NCBI RefSeq assembly: GCF_021130785.1
Contig: NC_060207.1
Coordinates: 4,052,501 to 4,116,500 of the forward strand
Direction of reading: 5' to 3'
DNA: 64,000 nucleotides
Origin: Homalodisca vitripennis
Lineage: Eukaryota > Arthropoda > Insecta > Hemiptera > Cicadellidae
This document shows positions 1 to 10,821 of the stretch, piece by piece. Each line of letters opens with the position of its first letter. The stretch's first letter is position 1. Made by a program: the position numbers and the translations under genes. Under the pieces are notes generated by a model. The model saw only the letters and a list, made by a program, of their open reading frames with translations. It did no database searches and was not told the DNA's origin.

Positions 1-279
1 ACTATATATTGGTTCAATGAAGTTGATTGTACGAGACCAGGGAGGGGGCACACGGACAGCTGGGCGCCGGGTTGTTTGTTGCGCAGTTACTTGGTGAAGG
101 TCATTGTCTGGCTCGCCGTCACTGCCCCTGCCACTGTGATTACTCCGAACTACATCCTCAATGTCACCAACCACTTCACAAAGCTCTGATACATCACTAC
201 ACTCACTTGAATCGTCGCAATCACTACTAATAACGAGATCGATTTCACTGTCACGAAGTGTACGACTACAACCCGCCAT
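1..279 (-). CDS. piggyBac-like transposase, N-terminal part (partial)
   Basis: The frame starts at an ATG at 279 and stays open for all 93 codons to the window edge, so no stop is seen. The peptide begins MAGCSRTLRDSEIDLVISSD and is rich in Asp, Glu and Ser for about 60 residues, then becomes Pro/Arg-rich (RRPAVRVPPPW). An acidic, disordered N-terminus ahead of the catalytic core is typical of piggyBac transposases, which act as nuclear cut-and-paste enzymes at TTAA. The catalytic Asp residues would lie outside the window. The assignment rests mainly on the TTAA/CCCT end 230 bases upstream and on composition. An unrelated acidic host protein is less likely. Confidence 0.5.
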   Translation of the reverse strand, partial: MAGCSRTLRDSEIDLVISSDCDDSSECSDVSELCEVVGDIEDVVRSNHSGRGSDGEPDNDLHQVTAQQTTRRPAVRVPPPWSRTINFIEPIYS

Positions 280-508
280 TGTTTCCGCACAACTAATATA
301 AATAGCAAAATAATGGAATAAATCTACTGTAAAAGTAAAGTAAATGGTCTCCTGATAGCAAACAACCCGTAGTAGTACAAACTATTGCTACTCGAGAGCA
401 GCACATATCGGCTCTAGTAGATAAAGCAGTGCGTGCCGATCTGTGCCGTTTAGGCTGCAGTGGCTATAACGTGGCCGTGCCGATTCATGCCTTGCGAGCG
501 GGAGAGGG
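1..508 (-). mobile_element. piggyBac-like element, 5' end (cut by window edge)
   Basis: On the minus strand the element begins right after a TTAA at 509-512 with CCCTCTCCCGC, the usual piggyBac arrangement of a TTAA target followed by CCCT. About 230 bases of leader follow, then an open reading frame that runs off the window at base 1. Only one end is visible, so the opposite TIR and TTAA cannot be checked. It differs in sequence from the complete piggyBac at 10916-13552 and is a separate family. Confidence 0.6.
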
Positions 509-512
509 TTAA

Positions 513-1514
513 GTGAAACAAAGTTGTCTTAAATGTGTAACATTATTGTCGATGTGCAATGTAGATAATTATTGTAAAAATATATTGATATGTTGGCCTT
601 TATAATTAGGTAGATGGTTCAATATTTTACTGCTACGTGTCAGATGAAACAGTATATCGTATACACAAAGGTTGGCTAAGTACGAGAGAACTGTGTTGGG
701 ATCAGATTTATAAATTGATTTTTTTTTTTAAACAAACAGTGTTACAAAAATGGAAAGCACACTTAGTCGTGTAATTGTGATTAATTTTCATTTCTTAAAT
801 TGTTGGAAGTAAAAAATTTCCAAGACAATAATTCTAGTATACAGCCTGTTAAGTAAGTTTAAACGTCAGCTACAGATAAATTATAAAATCAATTGAGGTT
901 GATTTACTGATTATAGATTTACAAGATCATTTCTGGCAGATAGTTAACTGACGTAAAATTATTTCTTTCATATTAATATGTCTGCTAAGGCAATAATTTA
1001 CCTGGAGAAATGTATTCATAATAGTAGCAAAACTGTATTTAGTGCATCTCTCCACGTCTCTACAGATAGTATTTAGTTTTCTTGTCCTCTCCAGTTTCTG
1101 CTGTAGGAATTAACATAACTTTGCGGTCTAAAAGGTCCTTTTTAGGACTAAGCACGGAGACAAACAGTCGTTTTCCCTGAGAATAAAAAAAAAGAAAAAA
1201 CAACTTTGCACTTGTAAAGATCTTCAATGGAAATTATATTCAGCAATTAAAATACTGCTTGTAAACTGACCTACTGTTGATTAAACAAAATTTTCAGTCT
1301 TAGTGGGTTCAAAAGGAATAATCAATTCCTTTCTTTACTCCAGTAACTGGCTGAACTGGTATCACGTTCAGTTGATTAACCTATCCTATCCAAAATTTTT
1401 CAATTCTTAATGAACTTTTACACTTACCTTGATTAATCCTGCGATTTTGACTGATTTACTGGTTAGTTGACTGTCGCTAGATGTATAGTAAACTGTTGAT
1501 AGGTTGCCCCCCAG
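513..1514. other. Intron or upstream sequence of the NFXL1-like gene
   Basis: AT-rich with no open frame resembling an NF-X1 finger exon. It ends in a CCCCCCAG acceptor at about 1507-1514. The gene's upstream exons must therefore lie left of the window, beyond the piggyBac-like element. Confidence 0.6.
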
Positions 1515-1715
1515 CTGGAGCTGCGGGCTCTGCCCTGTGGAGATTGCTGGGACTCTGTCTCTGTGTCCTGTCTGGGAGCTCACGAAGTGACCAATGTCCC
1601 GTGCTACCGAGCCAGACCGTACCCGTGTGGGCGTCCCTGTGGGCGCAGACTGCCATGTGGTAACCATACTTGCAGTGCCACTTGTCACGAGGTCGTCAAA
1701 GCAGCCAATAATGAG
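1515..1715 (+). CDS. NFXL1: NFXL1-like gene, internal exon (NF-X1 zinc fingers)
   Basis: The exon encodes 67 codons in phase 0, bordered by CCCCCCAG before and GTAAAT after. The peptide reads LELRALPCGDCWDSVSVSCL at the start and contains the repeated NF-X1 pattern: PCG-x-C, CLGAHE, YPCGRPCGRRLPCGNHTC, then CH. NF-X1-type fingers are Cys/His zinc modules found in NFX1 and NFXL1 proteins, which bind nucleic acid or act in ubiquitin-linked regulation. The exact role of insect NFXL1 is not known to me. The next exon follows after a short intron of 85 bases. Assignment to NFXL1 rather than NFX1/shuttle craft comes from the C-terminal exon with its membrane segment at 14722. Confidence 0.88.
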
Positions 1716-1800
1716 GTAAATTGATTTCATTGTTCGACTCTTATGTACTTTACTTTCTACCATAGTTATGGTTAAATTTGAGGGTGTCAATGTTTGGTAG

Positions 1801-2040
1801 GACGCTGGCACTAATTGTGAACCTTGCTCGAGTAAATGCACATTCTCACGGCCCGAGGGATGTACCCATCCTTGTCAGGAGGCTTGCCATCCTCCACCGT
1901 GCAAGCCCTGTCAGCTGATGCTGAGGTTCCGTTGCCACTGCAACCTCAACCAGCTCTTCATCCGCTGTGGTGAGTGGACTGACGCTTCAGAGGAAGAGAG
2001 AGAGAAGATGTTGACTTGCGGCAACCAGTGCCCTAAAAAT
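1801..2040 (+). CDS. NFXL1: NFXL1-like gene, internal exon (NF-X1 zinc fingers)
   Basis: Eighty codons in phase 0, after TTTGGTAG and before a strong GTAAGT donor. The exon begins DAGTNCEPCSSKCTFSRPEG and continues with C-THPC-x3-CHPPPCKPC, then the linker QLMLRFRCHCNLNQLFIRCG, and ends in LTCGNQCPKN. The order of Cys pairs followed by a basic RFRCHC stretch and a closing CGNQCPK matches the late fingers of animal NFXL1. Codons show no frame damage. The following intron (2041-9586) is about 7.5 kb and is filled with TEs. The peptide joins in frame to the exon at 9587. Confidence 0.9.
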
Positions 2041-2104
2041 GTAAGTGCCCTACACTTTACCTTAACAAAGCATTGTGAAGGAAAGCATTTTCCAGGATAT
2101 TTGC

Positions 2105-2390
2105 CGTGCAGTGATAAAAATGATTAAGTAACACTATGTTTCAAGATCTGCAATATGATCTATTCCTTGGGTGAATAACTAACCTAACACAGAACAAATC
2201 ATACCAGAGTGTTGTGACACGCATAAGTGAGGTATCGCAACAACCATATTGAGTGTCATCTTCATTCTCACTATCTCTAAAACATGCAATTATTTTTATC
2301 AAAATACTAATTATTAAAACTGAACTAAAGAATACTGGTCACAATAGGCCTACACTGAACAACCAACCACAAAGAACTGGAGAGGCCAGA
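2105..2390. repeat. Dispersed repeat, copy 1 (related to 18660-18890)
   Basis: The stretch with TAAGTAACACTATGTTTCAA and, further on, TAATTATTAAAACTGAACTA and the CAACCAACCACAA region aligns by eye, in the same order, with 18660-18890. No coding potential is seen. It lies in the NFXL1-like intron just after the donor at 2041. Confidence 0.5.
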
Positions 2391-3059
2391 GGCCAATATT
2401 AAATGGCGATCATCATGGCAGAAACAAGATGGCGGTAAAAGGAAACGGGAGTTGGCTGGTTTGGTTCATTCTAGATGAATTTATTAAAATCATATTGTTA
2501 CTTCCCATTTGTAAATTACAAATCTCTAATCTGTTTAATACATTAGGTTTCCTTCTTAGTTCATTTTTCAGAATTGGCAACCAAAGCATCCTAATCTCAA
2601 CTGATGGTTGACTTATTGGTTGGTCTTTAATGTAAGGTATGAATCCTTGATTATTTCCTTTTTAACACAATGTATTATTTTGGATTAGTCCCATTCACAC
2701 AATGATCATCAGACCAACAATGATGTACATTTTTTACTTTTCTGTTAGCCCCTATCTCGTGATATCTTTTTATTCTTTTATCCTAACATTTAATGGTGGT
2801 AGTGATACAACTCACATATGTTTTCTGTAATACAACTACATTTTATACTGCAAACACAGTTTTTGGAAACCTATGTACCATTTTTTGTTTGGTTTTTACA
2901 AGACTTTGTTTAAGAGTGTTATATGTTTTAAATGTTATTATACTTCTAATTACTTTCTACCTACTCTTCTAATTTTCTTTGATAATCCGGGCGCATAAGA
3001 AGTTGACATAAAGGCAAATTTATCTCTATTAATTAATTATTAATGCAATCATTGAAGAT

Positions 3060-4583
3060 GGAATTTTAGATCATACAGGTCAAGTTTGCAGCATCTGCCA
3101 AGGAAGGGAAAATAGTACAAAAAATTCCCTTAGAATAAACTACTGTTCACAGAACCTTAATTGCTTAAGGGATGAACTAGCTGTAGCTGGGGAATATTGT
3201 TACCATGTGTATTAATGCTCATAATGCTGAAGAAGCTTATCAACAGTTTTTGACAACTGTGACAAGAGCACTTGACAATGCATTCCCAAAGAAAAGAAGA
3301 AGACCAAAAGCACAAAGTTAAAAATAATCTATGATGATGAAGCCCATAAGCTAAAAAAATGAATATCTTTTTATAAATATGAGATGGAAAGTAGTACTAG
3401 CGACAAGGAGGAAATGGCAAATATAAAGAGAAATTATGATTTTAAACTCAGAAATCTCAAACATAATACCACTCAGGAACATATAACCAACTCGACCAAC
3501 AAATTAAAGGCTGTCTGGAAAATTTATTATAAACTGAGAAAGAAACACAGGATACTTGTCTTCACTTGGATGAACCAGATTTACTTACTGGTCATTTCAA
3601 TATTTATTTTTCACAAATAGCAGAGCCAAATCTTCATGAAAACAAAAACCACCTGCAAAATGTAATTCTAGCTCATTCAAACAATATTCCAACTTATCAT
3701 TGTTTAACATTTAACTTTACCCCTTACTGGTGAGAAAGAAGTCCTAGAAGCAATAAACTCCTAAAACCAAAGTTATCTTTTGGACTGGACGAATTCCCAT
3801 CTAAAGCAACAAAACGGCAGCACCTCTAACAAGTATAATCAACAAATCATTCAGTCTGAGCCAATTCTCATCTGCACTGAAAATATCTAAAAAAAAAATA
3901 CCAAAAGTATAAAAAAGGTTCATCTAACAGATCCAAAAAAAACTATCAACCTATATCACTCTTATCCACATTTTCCAAAATAATTGAATTGTACTGAGAA
4001 AAATGCTCCTTAACTAAAAACCAGCAGGTTGAGTTTATTACAGATCAAATAGAAGAAAACAATGCCTCAGCTGTTTTGCTAGACTAAAGTAAACCATTGG
4101 ACTATTTAGGACACAAATTGATACTGCATAAACTCACACTAGGATTTCAAGACAGGGTCAGAGATTGGTATTCAGGTATTTAGAAGGACGTAGACAAATT
4201 GTTGAAGTTCAGACAACAAACAGCAGTAGACAGAATTGTCAGATCCAAGCCACTTTCAGTGAAAAGAGATGTGCCTCATGGCTCAGTCCTGGGTCCTTTC
4301 ATGTATGTTCTTTTTACAAATGACAAAACTGTAAGGACAATAATGTATGCAGACGACACCACCTTGCTTTTTAAGAATGAAAACGTTGTCTGACATTACA
4401 CAATAGATAAAGCACTCCAGTACTTGCCTCCATAACGACTTAGCAATAAACCCATTCAAGACAATACAAATCAATTTTAGTCGCAAACATGAAGAAATTT
4501 AAAACATTCCCAACATCAGCAGCAAACTAAATTTCAGGGCTTAACAGTGGGTGGTGGGTGACCTTTCCTGGACCATGTTGACG
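3060..4583 (+). pseudogene. Decayed CR1/Jockey-like LINE, endonuclease end to reverse transcriptase
   Basis: Conceptual pieces match the almost intact LINE at 52.4-56.2 kb in order. They are a SDHTGQV-like endonuclease end near 3070, a basic linker (NIKRNYDFKLRNLKHN) at about 3420-3465, and reverse transcriptase with VPHGSVLGPFMYVLFTND and MYADDTTLLF at 4270-4375. Many stops and frameshifts separate these blocks, so the copy is long dead. A mariner (4586-5877) interrupts it; the LINE continues after 5880 and again after 6779. It sits in an NFXL1-like intron on the gene's own strand. Confidence 0.8.
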
Positions 4584-4585
4584 TA

Positions 4586-5877
4586 CGAGGGCTGCTATTT
4601 ATATTTATGGCCTAAGAATGAAAACACAAGCATTTAAAGACAAAATCTATTTTATTGTTTTTCAAAATATTCTCCATGAAGATCAATACACTTTACCATG
4701 CGTTGGAACCAATTTTCAAAGCACTTTTTCCACTCCGATTTAGGTACTTCTAAAACATGGGTTTTGAATACAGAAACTCCTTCTTCAGGTGTAGAAAACC
4801 GTTGTCCACGTAGTTTTTTCTTGATGTTCGGAAACAAAAAGAAATCATTAGGTGTCAAATCAGGGCTGTACGGCGGATGACCCATCAATTCAATCTTTTG
4901 CCTTGTCAAAAACTCCGTTGTTTCAGCCGATCGGTGGCAGCTCGCATTGTCGTGATGCAGAATGATGCGTCTTTTCTTTGACTTTTCCCGAAGTTTCTCA
5001 ATGACTTCTGGCAAACAAATAGTGGTGTACCATTCCGAATTAACCGTCTTACGTTGCTCTAATGCCACAGTCGCCACATGACCGGTTATGCCGAAGAAAC
5101 AGGCAACCATTTGCTTTGATGTGCTTCTTCCACGAACAACTTTGGTTGGATTTGGCTCTTCTTGAAAGACCCATACGGTAGATTGCTGTTTTGTTTCAGG
5201 ATCATATGAGTATATCCACGATTCGTCACCTGTGCAGATATTATAAACTGCTTTTGATGCACCTTGAGCGAATTTCTGCAACATTTTCTTGCACCAATCA
5301 ACACGAGCATCCTTTTGCGCGTTTGTCAGGTTATGCGGTATCCAACGTGAACAAACCTTTTTCACATGCAAATGTTCATGCAAGATCTTATTGATGCTTG
5401 TCATACTAATGCCTAAAGAAGCCTCAATCTCGCGATATGTTACATGACGATCATGTTTTATCAGGTCATGCACAGCATCGACGTTTTCTGGCACAACAAC
5501 CGTTGTTGGACGACCTTCACGGGATTCGTCCTTGAGTGATTGTCGGCCACGATTGAATTCGTTATACCAGTTTTTAATGGTGCTGTAAGAAGGTGCTTCA
5601 TTACCATATAAGGAATTAAGTTCATCTAAGCACTGTTGTCGTGTCAGGCCACGTCGAAAGTTAAGAAAAATTATTGCACAAAAATGTTCACGAGTTAATT
5701 CCATTTTCTCCTAAGATCACTTTTTCAACGTACTATCACTAACACTAACAACAATAAAATGACAAAATGTTTTCGTTGAGGTTATGTTTAACAATGTGAA
5801 GGTTGCACTGGAAACATCAGCTGATGCCTAGCAGCAATCAGTGTTGCCAAGGCCAGAAATATAAATAGCAGCCCTCG
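4586..5877 (-). mobile_element. mariner element (1,292 bp) with 27-bp TIRs
   Basis: The element is bounded by TA at 4584-4585 and 5878-5879, the standard mariner target duplication. The TIRs at 4586-4612 and 5851-5877 begin CGAGGGCTGCTATTTATATT and match at 26 of 27 positions by my reading (one A/C difference). Length is typical of mariner (about 1.3 kb). It is inserted into the decayed LINE, so it is younger than that LINE. Near-identical TIRs and an intact transposase frame suggest recent arrival. Confidence 0.95.
4652..5704 (-). CDS. mariner transposase, intact 350 aa
   Basis: A cut-and-paste transposase that excises and inserts mariner DNA at TA sites in the nucleus. The frame of 350 codons is uninterrupted, the normal length for the family. 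Residues about 1-115 form the paired helix-turn-helix DNA-binding region, with the basic GRP motif near residue 65. The D,D34D triad is visible: D160 in TGDESW, D252 in HHDNA and D287 in SPDLTPNDFFLF, with 34 residues between the last two. No key residue is missing. Untranslated spaces to the TIRs are short (39 and 146 bases), as expected. Activity cannot be proven from sequence. A second, unrelated mariner at 8016 is dead. Confidence 0.95.
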   Translation of the reverse strand: MELTREHFCAIIFLNFRRGLTRQQCLDELNSLYGNEAPSYSTIKNWYNEFNRGRQSLKDESREGRPTTVVVPENVDAVHDLIKHDRHVTYREIEASLGISMTSINKILHEHLHVKKVCSRWIPHNLTNAQKDARVDWCKKMLQKFAQGASKAVYNICTGDESWIYSYDPETKQQSTVWVFQEEPNPTKVVRGRSTSKQMVACFFGITGHVATVALEQRKTVNSEWYTTICLPEVIEKLREKSKKRRIILHHDNASCHRSAETTEFLTRQKIELMGHPPYSPDLTPNDFFLFPNIKKKLRGQRFSTPEEGVSVFKTHVLEVPKSEWKKCFENWFQRMVKCIDLHGEYFEKQ

Positions 5878-5879
5878 TA

Positions 5880-6088
5880 CTAAGTAAGACACTTAGCTCT
5901 CTAGAGTCTATGTGGTTCGTAGAATTAAATGGATAGGAGGGCTGGTGGCAGCAAAGTTGTTGGAATCCCACATCAGATATGGCCTGATTGTGTGGAGAGG
6001 AACTTCCGAGCACAATCTCAAAAAAATACTTGTCTTTTATAAGAAAGCCATAATAGCAATTGCCAGCCTCGCCCCAGTGTCAAGCTGT
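5880..6088 (+). pseudogene. Decayed LINE, C-terminal segment between two insertions
   Basis: Encodes a broken version of the LINE C-terminus, including ESHIRYGLIVWRGTSEHNLK and a following K-rich helix. This corresponds to ETHIRYDLMIWGGTSASNLQ in the intact copy at 55.6 kb. It is the continuation of the LINE interrupted by mariner at 4586, and is in turn interrupted at 6088 by an R1-like LINE. Confidence 0.75.
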
Positions 6089-6778
6089 TCAGCAGGCAAT
6101 TTATCAGCGACAAGGTGAAATCGGCAAGGACTGAGGAGCGCTCTCATACATACCAGCAATGGCAAAACAGCTGACAACAAGACACCCATGGACGTTGGAC
6201 TGCCAGACATATCAAACAAGTCCAACCGTGGGTAGAATGGTGGCATGTTGAGGTGGAATACTACCTCACAATGTTTTTGAGTGGCCACGGCTACTTCCGG
6301 TTGTACCTACACCAAATGGGCAAGGCCGTTTCGCCGGATGGCATTTATTGGTCAGGCATTCCCGACGACGCGGAACACACTTTTTCCGCTGCCCGCATTG
6401 GGAAAGGCCCTGCCTTGAAGTGACTCAAACTTTCGGTATGATTTCGGTGGACACGGTCTGTGACCGGATGTTGGAGGGCGAGGACTAAGGATGCTGCTGG
6501 TCCAGCTTTGCACAGGGTATATTTTGCGCCAAAAAAACTGATCTGGACCGGAACGCGGAACAAATCCAAGATCCAAACGGCTAGGTAGGTGCGAGCCCTC
6601 TGGGCGTAAGCCAAAATTAGGCCTAGCCTGAAGTGTAAAGCGATAAGTGGTTTCCAGGCTAGAATCCTAAGAGTAGAGGAGGTTTTTAGTGGGTATTCTA
6701 AGTAAGTAGGAGTCCCACACTACAGGCTGGCCACCTGTGTGCATAAAAGCATTTTCCTGCCTATCTCTCAAAAAAGAA
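6089..6778 (+). mobile_element. 5'-truncated R1-like LINE inserted in the older LINE
   Basis: The 690-base insert is flanked by a 13-bp direct repeat, AGTGTCAAGCTGT, at 6076-6088 and 6779-6791, and ends in an A-rich tail (CTCAAAAAAGAA). Both are marks of target-primed LINE insertion. A broken frame at about 6183-6500 reads RWTARHIKQVQPWVEWWHVE, then YYLTMFLSGHGYFRLYLHQM and DDAEHTFSA. This is the characteristic C-terminal region (GHG-YF, DDAEHT) of R1-clade LINE polymerases. Only the 3' end was inserted, with frameshifts and stops. Truncation at the 5' end is usual for LINEs. Confidence 0.82.
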
Positions 6779-7140
6779 AGTGTCAAGCTGTAGAAAGGCT
6801 TACAAAAATCTCAAAATCTTGACAGTCACGGCTCTGTACAATGTTGCAGTGGTTCTGCATATTGATTAACTGGAATTGCCAAGAGGTGAAGACATCGATG
6901 CCTAGAACACTCAAAGAACTGCAGGTCAGAAATTCTACAACTCATTACCAGTGAACCTGAAACGCCTACAAGGAACAACGTTTTGAAGATAACTGTACAA
7001 CTGGCTTATGGAACGAACAGTCTACACGATTCAAAAGTTCTTCGCCCTGACATTGTAAATCAAGAATTCAATCTATTTTATTATAAACTTGACGCCATTA
7101 CATTTCTTGAAGATTTTGTAAATAAAGATTTTCTGATTTA
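6779..7140 (+). pseudogene. Decayed LINE, 3' end
   Basis: After the second copy of the 13-bp duplication the older LINE resumes. SCRKAYKNLKILTV corresponds to SCREAFKTLKIMPI of the intact copy, and KFYNSLPVNLKRLQG to KLHNLLPEELRCLTG. It ends near GTAAATAAAGATTTTCTGAT at about 7120-7139, resembling the AATAAAG 3' terminus of the intact LINE at 56.15 kb. Confidence 0.75.
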
Positions 7141-8013
7141 CTGACTCCAGAGTAATTCATCTGTTTTGTTTGCACTTGTTTATTACTGAAAATGCAAGAT
7201 CTTTGATTTGTTTACTGTTTCCGGGTCGTTGTTTGAAGTTTGTTTTTGATAATGGAAGGATTTTGAAGATATATAGATAAAATAACTGTTAATACTGTAG
7301 TTATTTAACTCTTTACTGTGCTGTATACATAGTATCCATTTTAACTATGCCACCATTGTTATCTCAAAAATGACTAAATGTACACGAAAGTTTAAAATGT
7401 GAGATTTCACCTGCTTTTCTGTGGCAATTAAAAATATTAATTTAGAATTTCAAAATTTAGCCAGCATTTTCCAACATGGTAGTCACTTTTAAGATTTCTT
7501 AAGGAACATTCTGTATTTTCTTGTAATTTTGAACCATCAACAACACTTTTTTATTCTAGCCAATTTTCTTTTTAACTGACTCATATAGAAGCTATAGCCT
7601 ACTTAAGTTTTTAAAGTGAAATATTTTGACAAGTTTAATAAGCTTTTGTTAAAATAATAAAAAAGTAAATAACATTACTGTAAGCAAATAACATTCAAGT
7701 GGACTGTTAGTATCATGTCCAGATTTATTAATAAAATTTTAGTGTAATTAATAAATTGCCAACATCAGTAAAAAATTAAATACTACAAAAGTAATTACCT
7801 CTATAACCATTCACATTACAATTAAATTCAATTTCTTTTATAATTTTCCCTATTATTCTTAGAGTTTACATATTCTGAAGTATTTGTATTTAGGTCTGGC
7901 TTTTTTCCTGTTTTAAAGCAATGTTCTGTTACGAACACTGTACCAAGAAATATTTATTTGAGTAGTATTCAATTTATCTTACTAGTGTTGACAACATTTG
8001 TAAGAAATGGGGG
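7141..8013. other. AT-rich intron sequence
   Basis: Part of the 7.5-kb NFXL1-like intron between the LINE 3' end and the second mariner. I see no coding homology, tandem repeat or TIR here. Confidence 0.5.
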
Positions 8014-8015
8014 TA

Positions 8016-9316
8016 CGTGGTCTGTCCAAAAAGTATCCGACCGCCGAGCAGTAGGTGGCTGCGGCGTAACCGACCGGCTCGAACCAGTTATTGGAGGGGA
8101 GAGGCGAGCCTACTCCTTCCCATATTAGGCATTGAATACGATCCGGTCACTCAGTGAGTCACAGCGCTCTGTTTCCGTACAGTACTGCCGTGTGTGTGTG
8201 CGCCGCATTTCAATATGACTGAACGTGTTGAGCAGCGCATTTGCATTAAATTTTGCCAAAAACTTGGCCATTCAGCATCAGAGACAATTACTATGACACG
8301 GAAAGTTTATGGTGACGTGTCTATGGGTGATACACAAATAAAAGAGTGGTTTAGGCGGTTTAAAAATGGCCGCATATCAGTGGAGAGTGATAACCGAACT
8401 GGCAGGCCTTCAACGGCCAGAAACGCTGAAAATGTTGAACGTGTTCGTGCAGCAATTAATGAAAACCGTCCATTGACTGTCCGAGAGCTGGAAGAAGATT
8501 TAGGAATACCAAAATCGTCAGTTTGTAAGATTTAAAAATGAACCGTGTTTCGGCAAAATTTGTTCCTCGGCTGCTGACAGAAAACCAAAAGAACTGTCGA
8601 GTTGAAAACGCACAGAACAATCTGGATTTGATAAAAAGTGACCCAGGGCTATTTAAAAAAGTTATTACTGGTGATGAGTCATGGGTTTATGGCTATGACC
8701 CTGAAACAAAGGCTCAATCTTCACAGTGGAAAACTCACAAAGAGCAACGGCCGAAAAAAGCAAGACAAAGTCAAAGCAATGTCAAGACAATGCTGACAGT
8801 TTTTTTTACCAGGACGGCGTTGTTCATCACGAATATGCTCAGTCGAATATGCTGTCAGTATATGGACAGTGAATAAGGAGTATTATCTTGAGGTCCTAAG
8901 GCGGCTACGAGATGCAGTGCGAAGGAAACGACCTGAACTGTGGACAAGCCGAGACTGGATCCTGCACCACGACAACGCACCAGCTCATTCCTCAAATCTT
9001 ATTCAGCGTTCTTTGGTCAAACACGACATCAACCAAGGACAGTTCCTTGTGACTTCTGGCTATTTCCGAAATTAAAAATTCCTTTGAAAGGAAAAAGATT
9101 TGACGATGTTGAACTAATAAAACAAAATGCGACGAAGGACCTGTTAGCCATTCTGCAAAATGAATTTAAGGAGTGTTTCCAGAAGTGGGAGGAGCGTTGG
9201 AATAAGGTAGTGGCTTGTGGATGGGAGTACTTTGAAGGGGACCAAATTGCCGTTGCCGCCGAGTAACGTCAGTTCATGCCAGACGTCAAGGTTGGATACT
9301 TTTTGGACACTCCTCG
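8016..9316 (+). mobile_element. Second mariner element (1,301 bp), decayed
   Basis: TA dinucleotides at 8014-8015 and 9317-9318 flank TIRs that share the core TGTCCAAAAAGTATCC, followed by GACC on the left and AACC on the right. The outer ten bases differ at several positions (CGTGGTC against CGAGGAG). Size and TA duplication fit mariner. More TIR divergence and a broken transposase make it older than the mariner at 4586. Confidence 0.93.
8215..9266 (+). pseudogene. mariner transposase pseudogene
   Basis: Starting at ATG 8215 (MTERVEQRICIKFCQKLG) the frame encodes an N-terminal helix-turn-helix region and the GRPST motif, then meets TAA at 8533. It continues in other frames, so at least three frameshifts are present (near 8533, 8810 and 9035). 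The first catalytic Asp is in TGDESWVYGYDPETK and the second in HHDNAPAH. The third is in PCDFWLFPKLK, but the usual YSPDLA just before it is replaced by HQPRTV. The C-terminal WEYFEGD ending is preserved. It cannot encode a working enzyme. Confidence 0.9.
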
Positions 9317-9586
9317 TATATACATAATTTTGTCATACAAGTAACATAGCATATTATATTTTCTTTTATATTTTATTGCAATACTACAGTACTTGCACTT
9401 ACAAAACCTAATATTACTTGCTAGAATATTTTGTCTTGATAAAGAATGCAACATACCTTTAAAGGCCATTATGACAAAAAAAATTTTAATATTAATATAT
9501 TTATAGGTCCATAATATCATAAATTAAATTATAATAGATGTTTTAGTAGAGAAGTACTATAAATGATCACTTCCTATTGTCTCCAG

Positions 9587-9784
9587 TACGAGTGTGGACA
9601 CCGATGTAGCCACAACTGCCACCCTGGTGAGTGTCCTGATGCTGACCTCTGTCGCCGGAAGGTCAAGGTCACCTGTCCATGCCGCAGGATCAAGAAGGAT
9701 GTGCAGTGTATCACCGTCAGGACTCAACAGGCAGTTCTGCAATGTGACAGTTTGTGTCAAGAAAAGGAGGAACAAGAAACCCAG
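9587..9784 (+). CDS. NFXL1: NFXL1-like gene, exon with last NF-X1 finger and basic linker
   Basis: Sixty-six codons in phase 0, between TCTCCAG and GTGATT. The exon starts YECGHRCSHNCHPGECPDAD, a textbook NF-X1 finger that continues directly from CPKN of the preceding exon. It then gives CRRKVKVTCPCRRIKKDVQC and a Cys pair in LQCDSLC. The final residues (EKEEQETQ) begin the charged coiled-coil stretch completed by the last exon. It sits between the dead mariner (8016-9316) and a possible piggyBac-type MITE starting only 40 bases after the donor. Despite TE insertions on both sides, the splice sites and frame are intact. Confidence 0.9.
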
Positions 9785-9824
9785 GTGATTGTTACCATGC
9801 AAACTTGTTACTTCACATTGTTAA

Positions 9825-10821
9825 CCCTAGAACTGGCAATGGTGTCACTCTGTACTGGCAGCTCTGTTTTAACAGCCTTCCAGACGTTTTTTATAATGAA
9901 TCACATTTCATATGTTAGTCAACTGTTAGTCCAAATATAAACTATTATATGTCAATGTATTCAAAACTATATGGAGAGCATTATAATAACAATATCCTAT
10001 TGTTTCCATGGAAACATATTTTTTTTTTTTTTTACAAAATGTAAGAAAACATGTTTTTGGACATTATTTTTGTAAATATTCCGTTGTGTAACTGCTTAGC
10101 ACTAAGCTTTACATCAAAACTGTAAATGTATAATTTATTCAAAATTTTGTCCTGATTCCAAAAATATATTATTATTGTAACTTTTACCTCAAAACGTATG
10201 TGTTACAGGGCTTTGTATGAAAAATCATGCGTATTTACTTATTTTCAAAAATGCATAGATTTCTAAATAAATATTATTTTTCGTGGGTAAACATAATCTC
10301 ATGACTGCATTTTTACTCATATAAGTATGACAGATAAAACAAAAATAAAATAAAATAATAAATTTTAATCTTACCCTATTTACATATGTACAATATATAC
10401 AAAGTTTCATTTTTCACTCAGTGTCACTAGATTTATCAGTCTCTAAAGTTTTCACCCGTACTAAAACTATAACCTAGAAAGCTAAAAAAGCAATAATTAC
10501 AACACTAAAACACTATAAAATAAAATTTCCACAAATACTATTGGATTCGTAACCTCAAACACAAAACCCGGCACTTGTTTACAGTTTCACAACAATATGG
10601 TTGACCCGTACTAGTTCACGTCAGCTATCCATAGAGAACGATGTTTTTCGGTAAACAAAGAAGACAATAATCGAAGTAAGAACAGTAGATCGGTACTATA
10701 GTTAATGCTGTTCCAGAATATATCAAATAAAAATCATTTATATGACCTTAATTGCCTAAAATTTCAATAACTGTACATGTCTACTGTAGCGACGAATATT
10801 CGTTTCATACCAGCTGGAGGG
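9825..10821. mobile_element. Possible piggyBac-type non-autonomous element
   Basis: A TTAA at 9821-9824 is followed by CCCTAGAACTGGCA, and a TTAA at 10822-10825 is preceded by the reverse complement of CCCTCCAGCTGGTA. The ends share the CCCT start and CTGG block but differ at four of 14 positions. The interior is AT-rich and has no transposase. Imperfect ends and the commonness of TTAA keep this tentative. Confidence 0.4.

Noticed and set aside
1407..1841. 144-codon minus-strand frame
   Set aside because: It is antisense to two NFXL1-like exons with proper splice sites.
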